Shown here piece after piece: positions 1 through 5,590 of a stretch of DNA of 10,278 nt. The notes beneath the pieces are model-generated. The model saw only the letters and a program-made list of their open reading frames with translations. It was not told the origin of the DNA and searched no databases. Numbering within the stretch: position 1 is the stretch's first letter; each line of letters begins with the position of its first letter. The stretch comes from Aquificaceae bacterium. GTDB taxonomy: Bacteria > Aquificota > Aquificia > Aquificales > Aquificaceae. Location of the stretch: positions 1 to 10,278 of the forward strand of contig WGFS01000094.1 in assembly GCA_015492115.1 (NCBI GenBank). The letters run 5' to 3'. Position numbers and translations under genes: made by a program.

Positions 1-2
1 AT

Positions 3-36
3 AAAAAAGAGAAGGGCAAGGACGCCCCGCCCTTTT
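3..36 (-). terminator. Intrinsic terminator after the major-coat-like gene
   Basis: Read on the minus strand, AAGGGC (34-29) pairs with GCCCTT (17-12). The inner bases add two G-U and two G-C pairs around a 3-base loop, giving a stem of about 10 bp. A run of six T (plus-strand A at 3-8) follows after a few bases. It starts 8 bases past the stop codon of the coat-like gene. In Ff phages the central terminator also lies directly after gene VIII, so both form and place fit. Confidence 0.85.
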
Positions 37-43
37 ATCATGC

Positions 44-250
44 TTAGCTCCTATTGGCGAGCTTGATGCCCTTCCTAACCACAATCATGGTCACGAGGGC
101 ACCTATTATAGAGCCAGCAAGACCCCAGACAGCGGAGAGGTCAGGCTGAATATTGGAGAAGTTAGGACCCGTAGTAGTCCCGGTAGTTTGAGCGAGAGCG
201 AGACCGACAGAAGTAAGAGAAGCAAAGGCAGAAACTAAAAATTTCCTCAT
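44..250 (-). CDS. Inovirus major coat protein-like (pVIII-type) precursor, 68 aa
   Basis: Likely the main structural subunit of a filamentous virion, stored in the inner membrane before assembly. The 68 residues divide into a signal peptide (MRKF, then a hydrophobic stretch ending ALA, cleavage expected after residue 20), a polar Thr/Gly-rich mature N-terminus (about 21-42), one membrane helix (about 43-59) and a basic tail RKGIKLANRS that would contact DNA. Mature length is about 48 aa, against 50 for the M13 coat; M13 also has a GIKL stretch at the start of its basic tail. I chose the ATG at 250 because a strong GGAGGTG ribosome site lies 8 bases upstream; an upstream in-frame start at 292 would bury the signal peptide. 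The mature N-terminus carries one acidic residue only, fewer than in M13. No conserved catalytic motif exists for this family, so the call rests on architecture and context. A TrbC/VirB2-like pilin is the main alternative, but those have two membrane helices. Confidence 0.7.
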   Translation of the reverse strand: MRKFLVSAFASLTSVGLALAQTTGTTTGPNFSNIQPDLSAVWGLAGSIIGALVTMIVVRKGIKLANRS

Positions 251-277
251 AGCTGAACACCTCCCATTTAGAGTTTT

Positions 278-295
278 AAGGTGACGCGCCACCTT
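278..295 (-). other. Inverted repeat just upstream of the coat-like gene
   Basis: On the minus strand AAGGTG and CACCTT flank GCGCGT; with one G-U pair the stem is 7 bp with a 4-base loop. It lies between the stop of the 80-aa gene (303) and the coat start (250). No T-run follows, so it is not a plain terminator. It could stabilise or end-protect a coat mRNA made in excess, act as a processing site, or be an operator. Confidence 0.45.
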
Positions 296-302
296 CTAAA
301 CA

Positions 303-545
303 TCAGTTAGACGCTCCTATAATGGCGTAGCTGAGAAGAAGCCCGCATATAGCCCCGGCAAAGGCTAAAAGGAGAGTCCAATCAGCCTGAGATATGGGTA
401 TAGGCTCAGCTATCCCGTCTCCGTTGTAATCGTATGTCAGGCAGGACTGATAGCAGGAGGGATAAGTTAAATGCCAAGTCCCTTTCCAATCGCAGTAATA
501 ACGCAATTGCCCTAAAGAGTTAAAGGTCTCCTTACAGTATGTCAT
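303..545 (-). CDS. Cys-rich small membrane protein of the inovirus-like module, 80 aa
   Basis: Function not recognised; by position it matches the gene IX slot (small coat protein) ahead of the major coat gene, but it is more than twice as long as M13 pIX. Seen: no signal peptide; a soluble N-terminal part (1-55) with four Cys (4, 18, 31, 35); a Cys pattern at 18-31 of C-x3-G-x-W-x4-P-x-C; an Asp/Asn/Gly loop at 39-47 (D-Y-N-G-D-G-I-A-E) like a Ca-binding dockerin or EF-hand loop; then one C-terminal membrane helix (56-77) with a fifth Cys at 67. I chose the ATG at 545 because it overlaps the stop of the 43-aa gene as ATGA, typical of coupled translation; a TTG start at 584 would add 13 residues with no better ribosome site. 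An N-out, tail-anchored minor virion protein is the most economical guess. Confidence 0.6.
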   Translation of the reverse strand: MTYCKETFNSLGQLRYYCDWKGTWHLTYPSCYQSCLTYDYNGDGIAEPIPISQADWTLLLAFAGAICGLLLSYAIIGASN

Positions 546-673
546 GACCGACTCACCAACCTTATGGGGATAGCGATAAACCAAGCAATTAGCCCGAAGT
601 AAAGGACTACCGAAAAGAAGTAATCAAAGGCAGGTTCACCGAGCACGTGAATAACCGGGAAGGAAGAGGGCAT
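542..673 (-). CDS. Tiny single-helix membrane protein, pVII/pIX-like, 43 aa
   Basis: A 43-residue reading frame, easily missed because of its size. It starts with the ATG at 673, which shares one base with the TAA stop of the upstream gene (TAATG), and its TGA shares four bases with the next ATG. An AAGGGAG sequence lies about 10 bases upstream. The product begins MPSSFPVIHVLGEPAF, has one hydrophobic helix (about 17-36) and ends in a basic tail (IRLVSRS), so an N-out, C-in topology is expected. It has no signal peptide. Ff phages encode two proteins of 32-33 residues of this style (pVII and pIX) exactly between genes V and VIII. Those cap the virion tip that leaves the cell first. Homology cannot be shown by eye at this length; the call rests on coupling, topology and position. 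Confidence 0.65.
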   Translation of the reverse strand: MPSSFPVIHVLGEPAFDYFFSVVLYFGLIAWFIAIPIRLVSRS

Positions 674-954
674 TACTTCTTAACTCCCTTCAAAATCTCA
701 TCTATCTTTGAGGCAACAGCTTCAGAGGTTCCATTAGAAGGCTCATAGCGTTTAACAGAGAAGGTCGCACGAGAAGTAGGGTTCACATCAAGGACAGCAC
801 CTTCAGTAATGTTCGGGACTTTCTCAGTAGGAACTATGACCTTAAGGGGCATAAGCTCAGACTGACCCTCAATCAGGACTATGAGGTTAGCGATGTAATT
901 CTCCCCGTTCTGAGTAGGGGTAAGGTCTCCAACAGAAACAATCCTTACCTTCAT
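673..954 (-). CDS. Putative ssDNA-binding protein, gene V-like, 93 aa
   Basis: Candidate for the protein that coats phage single-stranded DNA before export. It has no signal peptide or membrane helix. Residues 1-70 are rich in alternating hydrophobic residues that suggest a small beta-barrel (OB-fold); residues 73-93 look helical and end in lysines (EILKGVKK). Its rhythm resembles M13 gene V protein: N-terminal K-V-x-I strand, a Q-G/N-x-x-Y turn, a strand containing V/I-x-I/V, x-E-L-M-P-L-K-V, an x-P-x-I-x-E-G-A turn, and a final K-R-Y-E-P where M13 has R-L-V-P. M13 gene V protein is 87 residues. The start ATG (954) has GGAGGTG 4 bases upstream, the same site used by the coat gene. It is first in the module and 103 bases from pyrG, divergent. 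No catalytic motif is available to confirm it. A structure prediction would decide. Confidence 0.55.
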   Translation of the reverse strand: MKVRIVSVGDLTPTQNGENYIANLIVLIEGQSELMPLKVIVPTEKVPNITEGAVLDVNPTSRATFSVKRYEPSNGTSEAVASKIDEILKGVKK

Positions 955-1040
955 AGCTCACCTCCAGGAAAAGTTTTTTAAAGGGATATGAAGAAGTTAG
1001 GGAAAGACAACGGGGAAAGACTTAAAGAAGGTCTTGACTT

Positions 1041-1047
1041 TATAATA
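1041..1047. promoter_or_regulatory. Overlapping, symmetric -10 elements for pyrG (+) and the phage-like module (-)
   Basis: The plus strand reads TATAAT at 1041-1046, a perfect -10 that would start transcription near 1053, a few bases before the pyrG ATG at 1058. The minus strand reads TATTAT at 1047-1042, a 5/6 match facing the phage-like genes. No clear -35 box is found at the usual distance in either direction (TTGACT at 1034 abuts the -10 and is too close). A TG-type or A/T-rich upstream element may take its place. Confidence 0.5.
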
Positions 1048-1057
1048 AATTACTCAC

Positions 1058-2653
1058 ATGGGCAAATTTATCTTTGTGACCGGAGGGGTTCTCTCCTCCC
1101 TTGGAAAGGGTGTGACCTCAGCGTCCGTTGGGGCGATACTTGAGGGGATGGGCTACAGGATAACCCTCCAGAAGCTGGATCCATACCTGAACGTTGACCC
1201 CGGAACTATGAGCCCCTATCAGCACGGGGAGGTTTACGTCACCGAGGATGGGGCGGAGACAGACCTTGACCTCGGACACTACGAGAGGTTTACCAACGCT
1301 GTGATGAGCAAAGACAACAACGTTACAGCGGGAAAGGTTTACTTCAACGTAATAACGAGGGAGAGGAAAGGGGACTACCTCGGGGCTACCGTCCAGGTCA
1401 TACCCCACATAACGGAGGAGATAAAGGAGCTCATAAAGAGGGTCTCCGACGACCACGATGTTGTTATAGTTGAGGTCGGGGGAACGGTCGGGGACATTGA
1501 GGGGCTCCCCTTCCTTGAGGCTGTCAGACAGCTCTCCCTTGAGCTCGGGAGAAACGACTCCATGTTCATACACGTTACCTACGTGCCCTACATAAAAACC
1601 GCAGGTGAGCTCAAGACAAAACCCACCCAGCACTCGGTGAAGGAGCTCAGGGCTATAGGTATACAGCCGGACGCCCTGATATGCAGGGCTGACAGGGACC
1701 TGCCCAAAGGGATAAAGGGTAAGATAGCCCTCTTCTCAAACGTGGAGGAGTCCGCGGTAATATCCGCACCAGACCTTGACTACATATACGACCTCCCCAA
1801 CAAGTTCAAGGAGGAAGGTCTGGACAAGATAGTAGCCAACAGGCTCGGGCTTGAATTCAGGGACACGAACCTCTCCAAGTGGAAGAAGGTGGTCAACGTC
1901 CTCCGGACAGCCCAGAAAGAGGTGAACATAGCGGTCATAGGAAAGTACGTTGAGCTGAAGGACGCCTACAAGAGCATAATGGAGGCTCTCACCCACGGAG
2001 GTATAGCCAACAGCTCCAAGGTGAACATAACCTGGATCAGCTCCGAGAGGTTTGACGAGGAGGAGCTACTGAAGGTTGACGGAATACTCATACCGGGAGG
2101 GTTCGGAGAGAGGGGGACTAAGGGGAAGATAGACGCTCTCAGAGCGGGAAGAGAGAAGAGGATACCCACCTTCGGTATATGCCTCGGTATGCAGTTGATG
2201 GCTGTGGAGTTTGCAAGGAACGTCCTCGGTCTTGAGGGAGCGAACTCTACCGAGTTTGACCCTGATACCCCTTACCCCGTCATAGACCTGATGGAGGAGC
2301 AGAGGAAGATAAACGAGCTCGGGGGAACTATGAGGTTGGGTGCCTACCCCTGCGTTCTTCAGGAGGGTACAAAGGCTCGTGAGATATACGGTAGAGAGAT
2401 CATCTACGAGAGGCACAGGCACAGGTATGAGTTCAACAACGAGTTCAGAAATATCTTTGAGGAGAACGGCATACGCTTTTCAGGTCTATCACCCGACCGC
2501 AGGCTCGTTGAAATTATGGAGCTTTCAGACCACCCCTGGTACATAGGGTGCCAGTTCCATCCCGAGTTCAAGAGCAAGCCCTTTGATCCCCACCCACTGT
2601 TCGTCTCCTTCATAAAGGCTTCCCTTGACAGAAGAGAGACAGGCGTACTCTGA
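1058..2653 (+). CDS. pyrG: CTP synthase (glutamine hydrolysing)
   Basis: Makes CTP from UTP, ATP and glutamine, the last step of pyrimidine nucleotide synthesis, in the cytoplasm. The 531 residues have the normal two-domain layout. The N-terminal synthetase domain (about 1-265) opens with the invariant KFIFVTGGVLSSLGKG phosphate-binding segment (Lys17) and contains the GTVGDIE segment. The C-terminal class I glutamine amidotransferase domain (about 285-525) has the nucleophile Cys375 in GICLGMQ and the His501/Glu503 pair in CQFHPEF, so all three triad residues are present. Length is typical for the family. No Shine-Dalgarno precedes the ATG; a perfect -10 box lies only 11 bases upstream, which suggests a leaderless or very short-leader mRNA. 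The codon use is that of the rest of the chromosome and unlike the small genes to its left. No clear terminator follows it, so some read-through into norC is possible. Confidence 0.98.
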   Translation: MGKFIFVTGGVLSSLGKGVTSASVGAILEGMGYRITLQKLDPYLNVDPGTMSPYQHGEVYVTEDGAETDLDLGHYERFTNAVMSKDNNVTAGKVYFNVITRERKGDYLGATVQVIPHITEEIKELIKRVSDDHDVVIVEVGGTVGDIEGLPFLEAVRQLSLELGRNDSMFIHVTYVPYIKTAGELKTKPTQHSVKELRAIGIQPDALICRADRDLPKGIKGKIALFSNVEESAVISAPDLDYIYDLPNKFKEEGLDKIVANRLGLEFRDTNLSKWKKVVNVLRTAQKEVNIAVIGKYVELKDAYKSIMEALTHGGIANSSKVNITWISSERFDEEELLKVDGILIPGGFGERGTKGKIDALRAGREKRIPTFGICLGMQLMAVEFARNVLGLEGANSTEFDPDTPYPVIDLMEEQRKINELGGTMRLGAYPCVLQEGTKAREIYGREIIYERHRHRYEFNNEFRNIFEENGIRFSGLSPDRRLVEIMELSDHPWYIGCQFHPEFKSKPFDPHPLFVSFIKASLDRRETGVL

Positions 2654-2679
2654 GCCCCTGACGTATAGCCCTCACCCTC

Positions 2680-2708
2680 TTGACACCGTAGTAGTGAACA
2701 CTTACTTT
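2680..2708 (+). promoter_or_regulatory. Candidate norCBH promoter with internal palindrome
   Basis: A perfect -35 (TTGACA, 2680-2685) is followed after 17 bases by a poor -10 (TACTTT, 2703-2708). Between them lies the palindrome AGTGAACACT (2693-2702). A weak -10 with an operator-like site in the spacer would fit a promoter that needs an activator or is held by a repressor. The regulator is not in the window, and the site does not match the FNR/DNR consensus TTGAT-N4-ATCAA. Confidence 0.4.
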
Positions 2709-2727
2709 TAACGAAGGAGGGAGAGCC

Positions 2728-3405
2728 ATGGGGTCAGGTTGGATAGAGGTAGTTGTAGCATCCCTATTGATAACCCTCGTGGGTGGAACGATACTCACGA
2801 GGGGACGTAGCTGGCTGGAACCTGTCTTCTGGAAGCGCTTCGCAATAGTCGGTTCCCTCGTCATGTTCGCCTTCCTCTGGATACTCACCTTTGACACTCT
2901 GAGAAAGACAGCTATAGGAAAGGGAAGGATACCCGATCCAACGGTCATAAACAGGAAGATAGGCTACCAGCTTGACGCCGATACCGGTAGGTTCAAGCCC
3001 GTTGTGCTCGGTGATGAACCCCTCTTCGGTAAGACCTATACCCGTGAGGAGGCTATGAAGCTACTTGTTAAGGGGAAGCTCACCATACAGAGCAGGAACT
3101 GCATGGACTGCCACACCCTTCTCGGAAACGGAGCCTACTACGCCCCTGACCTCACCAAGGCCTGGCTTGACCCAAAGTGGGAGAAGATAATGATCCCGAT
3201 GACCGGAGCGAAGACGAAAGAAGAGGCGATGGTCAGGTTCCTGATGCACCCTGACAAGTACGCGACCTGGACGAGGAGGATGCCCAACCTCCACCTCACG
3301 GAGGAGGAGGCTAAGGCTGTTGTCGCTTACCTGAAGTGGATGTCCGCCATAAACACAAACGGTTTCCCTGACCACTTCGGTCAGTCCAAGCTCGTTAAGT
3401 TTTGA
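2728..3405 (+). CDS. norC: Nitric oxide reductase subunit C (membrane cytochrome c)
   Basis: Electron-entry subunit of cytochrome c-dependent NO reductase; it passes electrons from periplasmic donors to NorB. The heme c site is Cys125-Met126-Asp127-Cys128-His129, followed by TLLGNGAYYAPDL, a stretch diagnostic of NorC. The distal ligand is probably Met185 in RRMPNL, and the C-terminal helix (EEEAKAVVAYLKW) closes the cytochrome fold. At 225 residues it is longer than classical NorC (about 150). The extra length is at the N-terminus, where I see two hydrophobic segments (about 6-23 and 38-55) instead of one anchor; the heme domain outside then implies an N-out first helix. The ATG at 2728 has AAGGAGG 7 bases upstream. 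The next gene starts 14 bases after its stop. A NorC from the norCBH type of Aquificales/Thermales is the expected match. Confidence 0.94.
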   Translation: MGSGWIEVVVASLLITLVGGTILTRGRSWLEPVFWKRFAIVGSLVMFAFLWILTFDTLRKTAIGKGRIPDPTVINRKIGYQLDADTGRFKPVVLGDEPLFGKTYTREEAMKLLVKGKLTIQSRNCMDCHTLLGNGAYYAPDLTKAWLDPKWEKIMIPMTGAKTKEEAMVRFLMHPDKYATWTRRMPNLHLTEEEAKAVVAYLKWMSAINTNGFPDHFGQSKLVKF

Positions 3406-3419
3406 GGGAGGTTTTTGAG

Positions 3420-4823
3420 ATGGAGAGGCTTTACGAGAGTCAGAAGATAGCCCTTCTCTACTTTTCCGTTGCAATAGTCCTCTTCGGAGCTCAGCTCCTC
3501 TTTGGTCTGATAGCTGCATACCAGTACATAAACCCAGACTTCCTCTACGGAGTACTGCCCTTCTCCATAACGAGGATGCTCCACATAAACGCCATGATCG
3601 TCTGGCTCCTGATGGGATTCATAGGGGGGATATACTGGCTCCTTCCCTCCGAAACCGGGATGGACGTTGTCGGTGCCAAACTGGGAAAGCTCGCCTGGTT
3701 CCTGCTCACCACAGCGGTGGGTATAGTGGTTCTCGTTTACATATTCAAGCAGATTGGACACGGAAACTTCTTCACCATATGGTTCATAACCGAAGGCAGG
3801 GAGTACATAGAGGCGCCCCGGTGGGCTGATATAGGCGTAGTCGCTGTAATGCTCATGATCTACTTCAACGTGATAGCGACCGTGTTCAGGTCGGGCAGGA
3901 TAACCGGGCTTCTCGGTGTTCTCCTGATAGACCTCCTCGCCCTTGCGGGTCTATACATTGCTGGTATGTTCTTCACCCCCAACATAACCCAGGATCAGTT
4001 CTGGTGGTGGTGGGTCGTCCACCTCTGGGTTGAGGCTACATGGGAGGTTCTCGTTGGAGTCCTGATGGGATGGGCTCTCATGCACGTCCTCGGGACTCCG
4101 AGGAGGATAATAGAGGGCTGGCTCTACCTTGAGGTCCTTCTCGTCTTCGGAACTGGGATACTGGGGCTCGGACACCACTACTACTGGATAGGAACTCCCG
4201 AGTACTGGCTCGGTATAGGTGGTTTCTTCTCCTCCCTTGAACCCATACCCCTCGTTGCCATGATAGTCCACGCTGTTTATGATGCGGGTGTTCACAAGCT
4301 CCAGACTGTTAACAGACCTGCCCTCTTCTGGATATTCCTTCAGGCTTTCGGAAACTTCTTCGGTGCGGGAGTGTGGGGTTTCATGCATACCCTTCCCCAG
4401 ATAAACCTCTACTCCCACGGAACTCAGATGGCAGCCTCTCACGGACACCTTGCCTTCTTCGGAGCATACGTTGCAACCAATATAGTCTTCGTCTACATAA
4501 TCCTTCAGCACCTGAGAGCTCCAGAGGGTCCCATACTTGACAGCAGAACCTGGAAGGTGGCCTACATAGGCATGATAATCTCAATGGTAGGTATGGTTGG
4601 AGCTCTCCTCGTCGCGGGGTTTGCCCAGACCTTCTTTGAGAGGGCTGTGGGAGGAGCGACATGGCAGGACTACATAACAGCCCAGATGCACCCGTGGGTT
4701 AGCGTTCCCTACCTGTGGAGGTTCGGTTTCGGGGTGCTGTTCCTTCTCTCCTACCTCGTCCTCCTCTACGATATAGCGACCATAGGGAAGAGGGTGCCTT
4801 CTGTGGAGGTTAAGCCCGCATGA
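3420..4823 (+). CDS. norB: Nitric oxide reductase subunit B (catalytic)
   Basis: Reduces 2 NO to N2O and water at a heme b3/non-heme FeB centre in the inner membrane; a member of the heme-copper oxidase superfamily. The 467-residue chain has about 12 membrane helices. All ligands are present: His55 and His343 for low-spin heme b, His341 for heme b3, His201, His252 and His253 for FeB, plus Glu205 in HLWVEATWE, the glutamate that marks cNOR. These are spaced exactly as in the Pseudomonas enzyme with a constant shift of six. There is no N-terminal quinol-oxidase-like extension, so this is the cytochrome c-dependent rather than the quinol type. I chose the ATG at 3420, with GAGGGAGG 8 bases before it; a TTG at 3402 would add six residues and overlap norC. 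Its stop overlaps the norH start (ATGA). Confidence 0.97.
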   Translation: MERLYESQKIALLYFSVAIVLFGAQLLFGLIAAYQYINPDFLYGVLPFSITRMLHINAMIVWLLMGFIGGIYWLLPSETGMDVVGAKLGKLAWFLLTTAVGIVVLVYIFKQIGHGNFFTIWFITEGREYIEAPRWADIGVVAVMLMIYFNVIATVFRSGRITGLLGVLLIDLLALAGLYIAGMFFTPNITQDQFWWWWVVHLWVEATWEVLVGVLMGWALMHVLGTPRRIIEGWLYLEVLLVFGTGILGLGHHYYWIGTPEYWLGIGGFFSSLEPIPLVAMIVHAVYDAGVHKLQTVNRPALFWIFLQAFGNFFGAGVWGFMHTLPQINLYSHGTQMAASHGHLAFFGAYVATNIVFVYIILQHLRAPEGPILDSRTWKVAYIGMIISMVGMVGALLVAGFAQTFFERAVGGATWQDYITAQMHPWVSVPYLWRFGFGVLFLLSYLVLLYDIATIGKRVPSVEVKPA

Positions 4824-5140
4824 GCAGTCCCTATGAAGTTGTTGTCCTCCTCGCCGCCGGGTTCTTTTACATACTCAGCGCGGGGGGTTACGCCTTCTTT
4901 TACACCTACGCAAGGCTGAGGGAAGAAGATAAGTTCCTTTACTTCTCCTTCATCTTTATGGGAGTGATGCTCTACTGCGCCTACCTGATGATAGGGAGCC
5001 CGGTGTTCAGCAGTTTCTGGAAAGGTCTCCTCTCCTTCGCCACACTCTCCTACCTGCTCATACCCAAGGGCATGTGGTGGGTTGTGGTCAGGATTCACAG
5101 GCTGGAAGAGGAAGAGAGGAAACGTTCCAGGATCACTTAG
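4820..5140 (+). CDS. norH: NorH, small third subunit of the NO reductase
   Basis: A 106-residue membrane protein with three hydrophobic helices (about 6-29, 39-58 and 66-90) and a charged cytoplasmic tail rich in Glu and Arg (RLEEEERKRSRIT). Its ATG overlaps the norB stop by four bases and GGAGG lies ahead of it, so it is translated with norB. Known: in Thermales and Aquificales the cNOR cluster carries a small third gene, norH; in Thermus thermophilus it is cotranscribed with norCB, and its product co-purifies with the enzyme and supports denitrification in vivo. I assign it from position, size and topology rather than from a motif. It has no heme- or metal-binding pattern. Its last 8 bases overlap the tail of the opposite-strand membrane gene. 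Confidence 0.82.
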   Translation: MSSPYEVVVLLAAGFFYILSAGGYAFFYTYARLREEDKFLYFSFIFMGVMLYCAYLMIGSPVFSSFWKGLLSFATLSYLLIPKGMWWVVVRIHRLEEEERKRSRIT

Positions 5141-5585
5141 AGCCTCTCAGAGATAGTATCTCCGACCTCTTTGGTCTGTGGTAGAGCATAGTGAGACCCG
5201 CGGTTATTATCAGGGGAAAGCCGTAGAACCTGTCTCCCATCAAAAGGAGCAGGAAGCCGAATATCCCTATGAAGTCCGATATGCCGAGGGACACTATTAA
5301 AGCTATCTTGTAAACCTCTAAAGCTCTCTCCATTTTCTTCTCCCCTGAAGCCTTTCTCAGGTAGCTCCTGCGTGCGTAAACGGAGTAGGTTATGGTTCCT
5401 AAGCTGAGTATATAGAAAATAGTCCTTATCTTTGTGAGCGTTTCTTCCCCAAAGCTGAAGCCCACGTAACCCTTCAGGAACAGACCGAGTATGGTGTAGG
5501 CGAGGACTGAGAAGAACATCGCAAACCATATCAGGTTCAGGGTGTTCCAGACCCTTCCCACGAGCTCAACGTCCCTTCCCTTCAT
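5133..5585 (-). CDS. Hypothetical four-helix membrane protein at the end of the pst operon
   Basis: Not recognised. The 150 residues contain four hydrophobic segments: about 16-38 (NLIWFAMFFSVLAYTILGLF), 52-66, 90-110 and 116-135. A basic stretch (YARRSYLRKASGEKKMERALE) lies between the second and third, and the tail HRPKRSEILSLRGSK is basic, so both are probably cytoplasmic. It has no signal peptide, catalytic motif or Cys cluster. The ATG sits 5 bases after the pstB stop, with only a weak ribosome site inside the pstB end, so it is probably translated by coupling as the fifth gene of the operon. That is the slot often held by phoU, but PhoU is a soluble helical protein and this is not a PhoU. 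It could be a Pst accessory or an unrelated gene carried along. It meets norH tail to tail with an 8-base overlap. Confidence 0.75.
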   Translation of the reverse strand: MKGRDVELVGRVWNTLNLIWFAMFFSVLAYTILGLFLKGYVGFSFGEETLTKIRTIFYILSLGTITYSVYARRSYLRKASGEKKMERALEVYKIALIVSLGISDFIGIFGFLLLLMGDRFYGFPLIITAGLTMLYHRPKRSEILSLRGSK

Positions 5586-5590
5586 GGAAC

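Larger units (their letters stand above)
1..955 (-). mobile_element. Inovirus-like (filamentous phage) structural module, partial
   Basis: Four tiny minus-strand genes at 954-673, 673-542, 545-303 and 250-44 are followed by a rho-independent terminator. Seen directly: the first three genes overlap by 1 and 4 bases, so they are probably translationally coupled; three of the four products have a single hydrophobic helix; the last product has a signal peptide and coat-protein architecture. Known: in Ff-type filamentous phages the order is gene V (ssDNA-binding), VII and IX (small one-helix coat proteins), VIII (major coat), then the central terminator. The order here is the same. Inference: this is one end of an integrated inovirus or a remnant. 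The rest (pIII-like adsorption protein, pVI, Zot/pI ATPase) would lie left of base 1; the replication protein is not between the module and pyrG. By eye the stretch is more A/T-rich and uses more T-ending codons than pyrG. Alternative: a domesticated gene set that makes a secretion- or pilus-like filament. Confidence 0.68.

Noticed and set aside
44..250. The coat-like gene as a type IV pilin or TrbC/VirB2 pilin
   Set aside because: No GFxxxE prepilin motif; only one helix after the signal peptide instead of two; the neighbours fit a filamentous phage better.
251..292. Upstream start at 292 for the coat-like gene
   Set aside because: It would put 14 polar residues before the signal peptide, and the strong GGAGGTG site serves the ATG at 250.
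1034..1046. TTGACT followed by TATAAT as a sigma-70 promoter pair
   Set aside because: The two boxes are separated by one base only, while 16-18 are needed; TATAAT is kept as -10 alone.
1118..1633. Long open frames opposite pyrG, and a similar 186-residue frame opposite norB (3951-4511)
   Set aside because: They mirror strongly coding genes with a marked codon bias, have no ribosome site and give low-complexity or charged, non-domain-like products.
2680..2700. FNR/DNR box before norC starting at TTGAC
   Set aside because: The second half-site at the required spacing (ATCAA) is absent.
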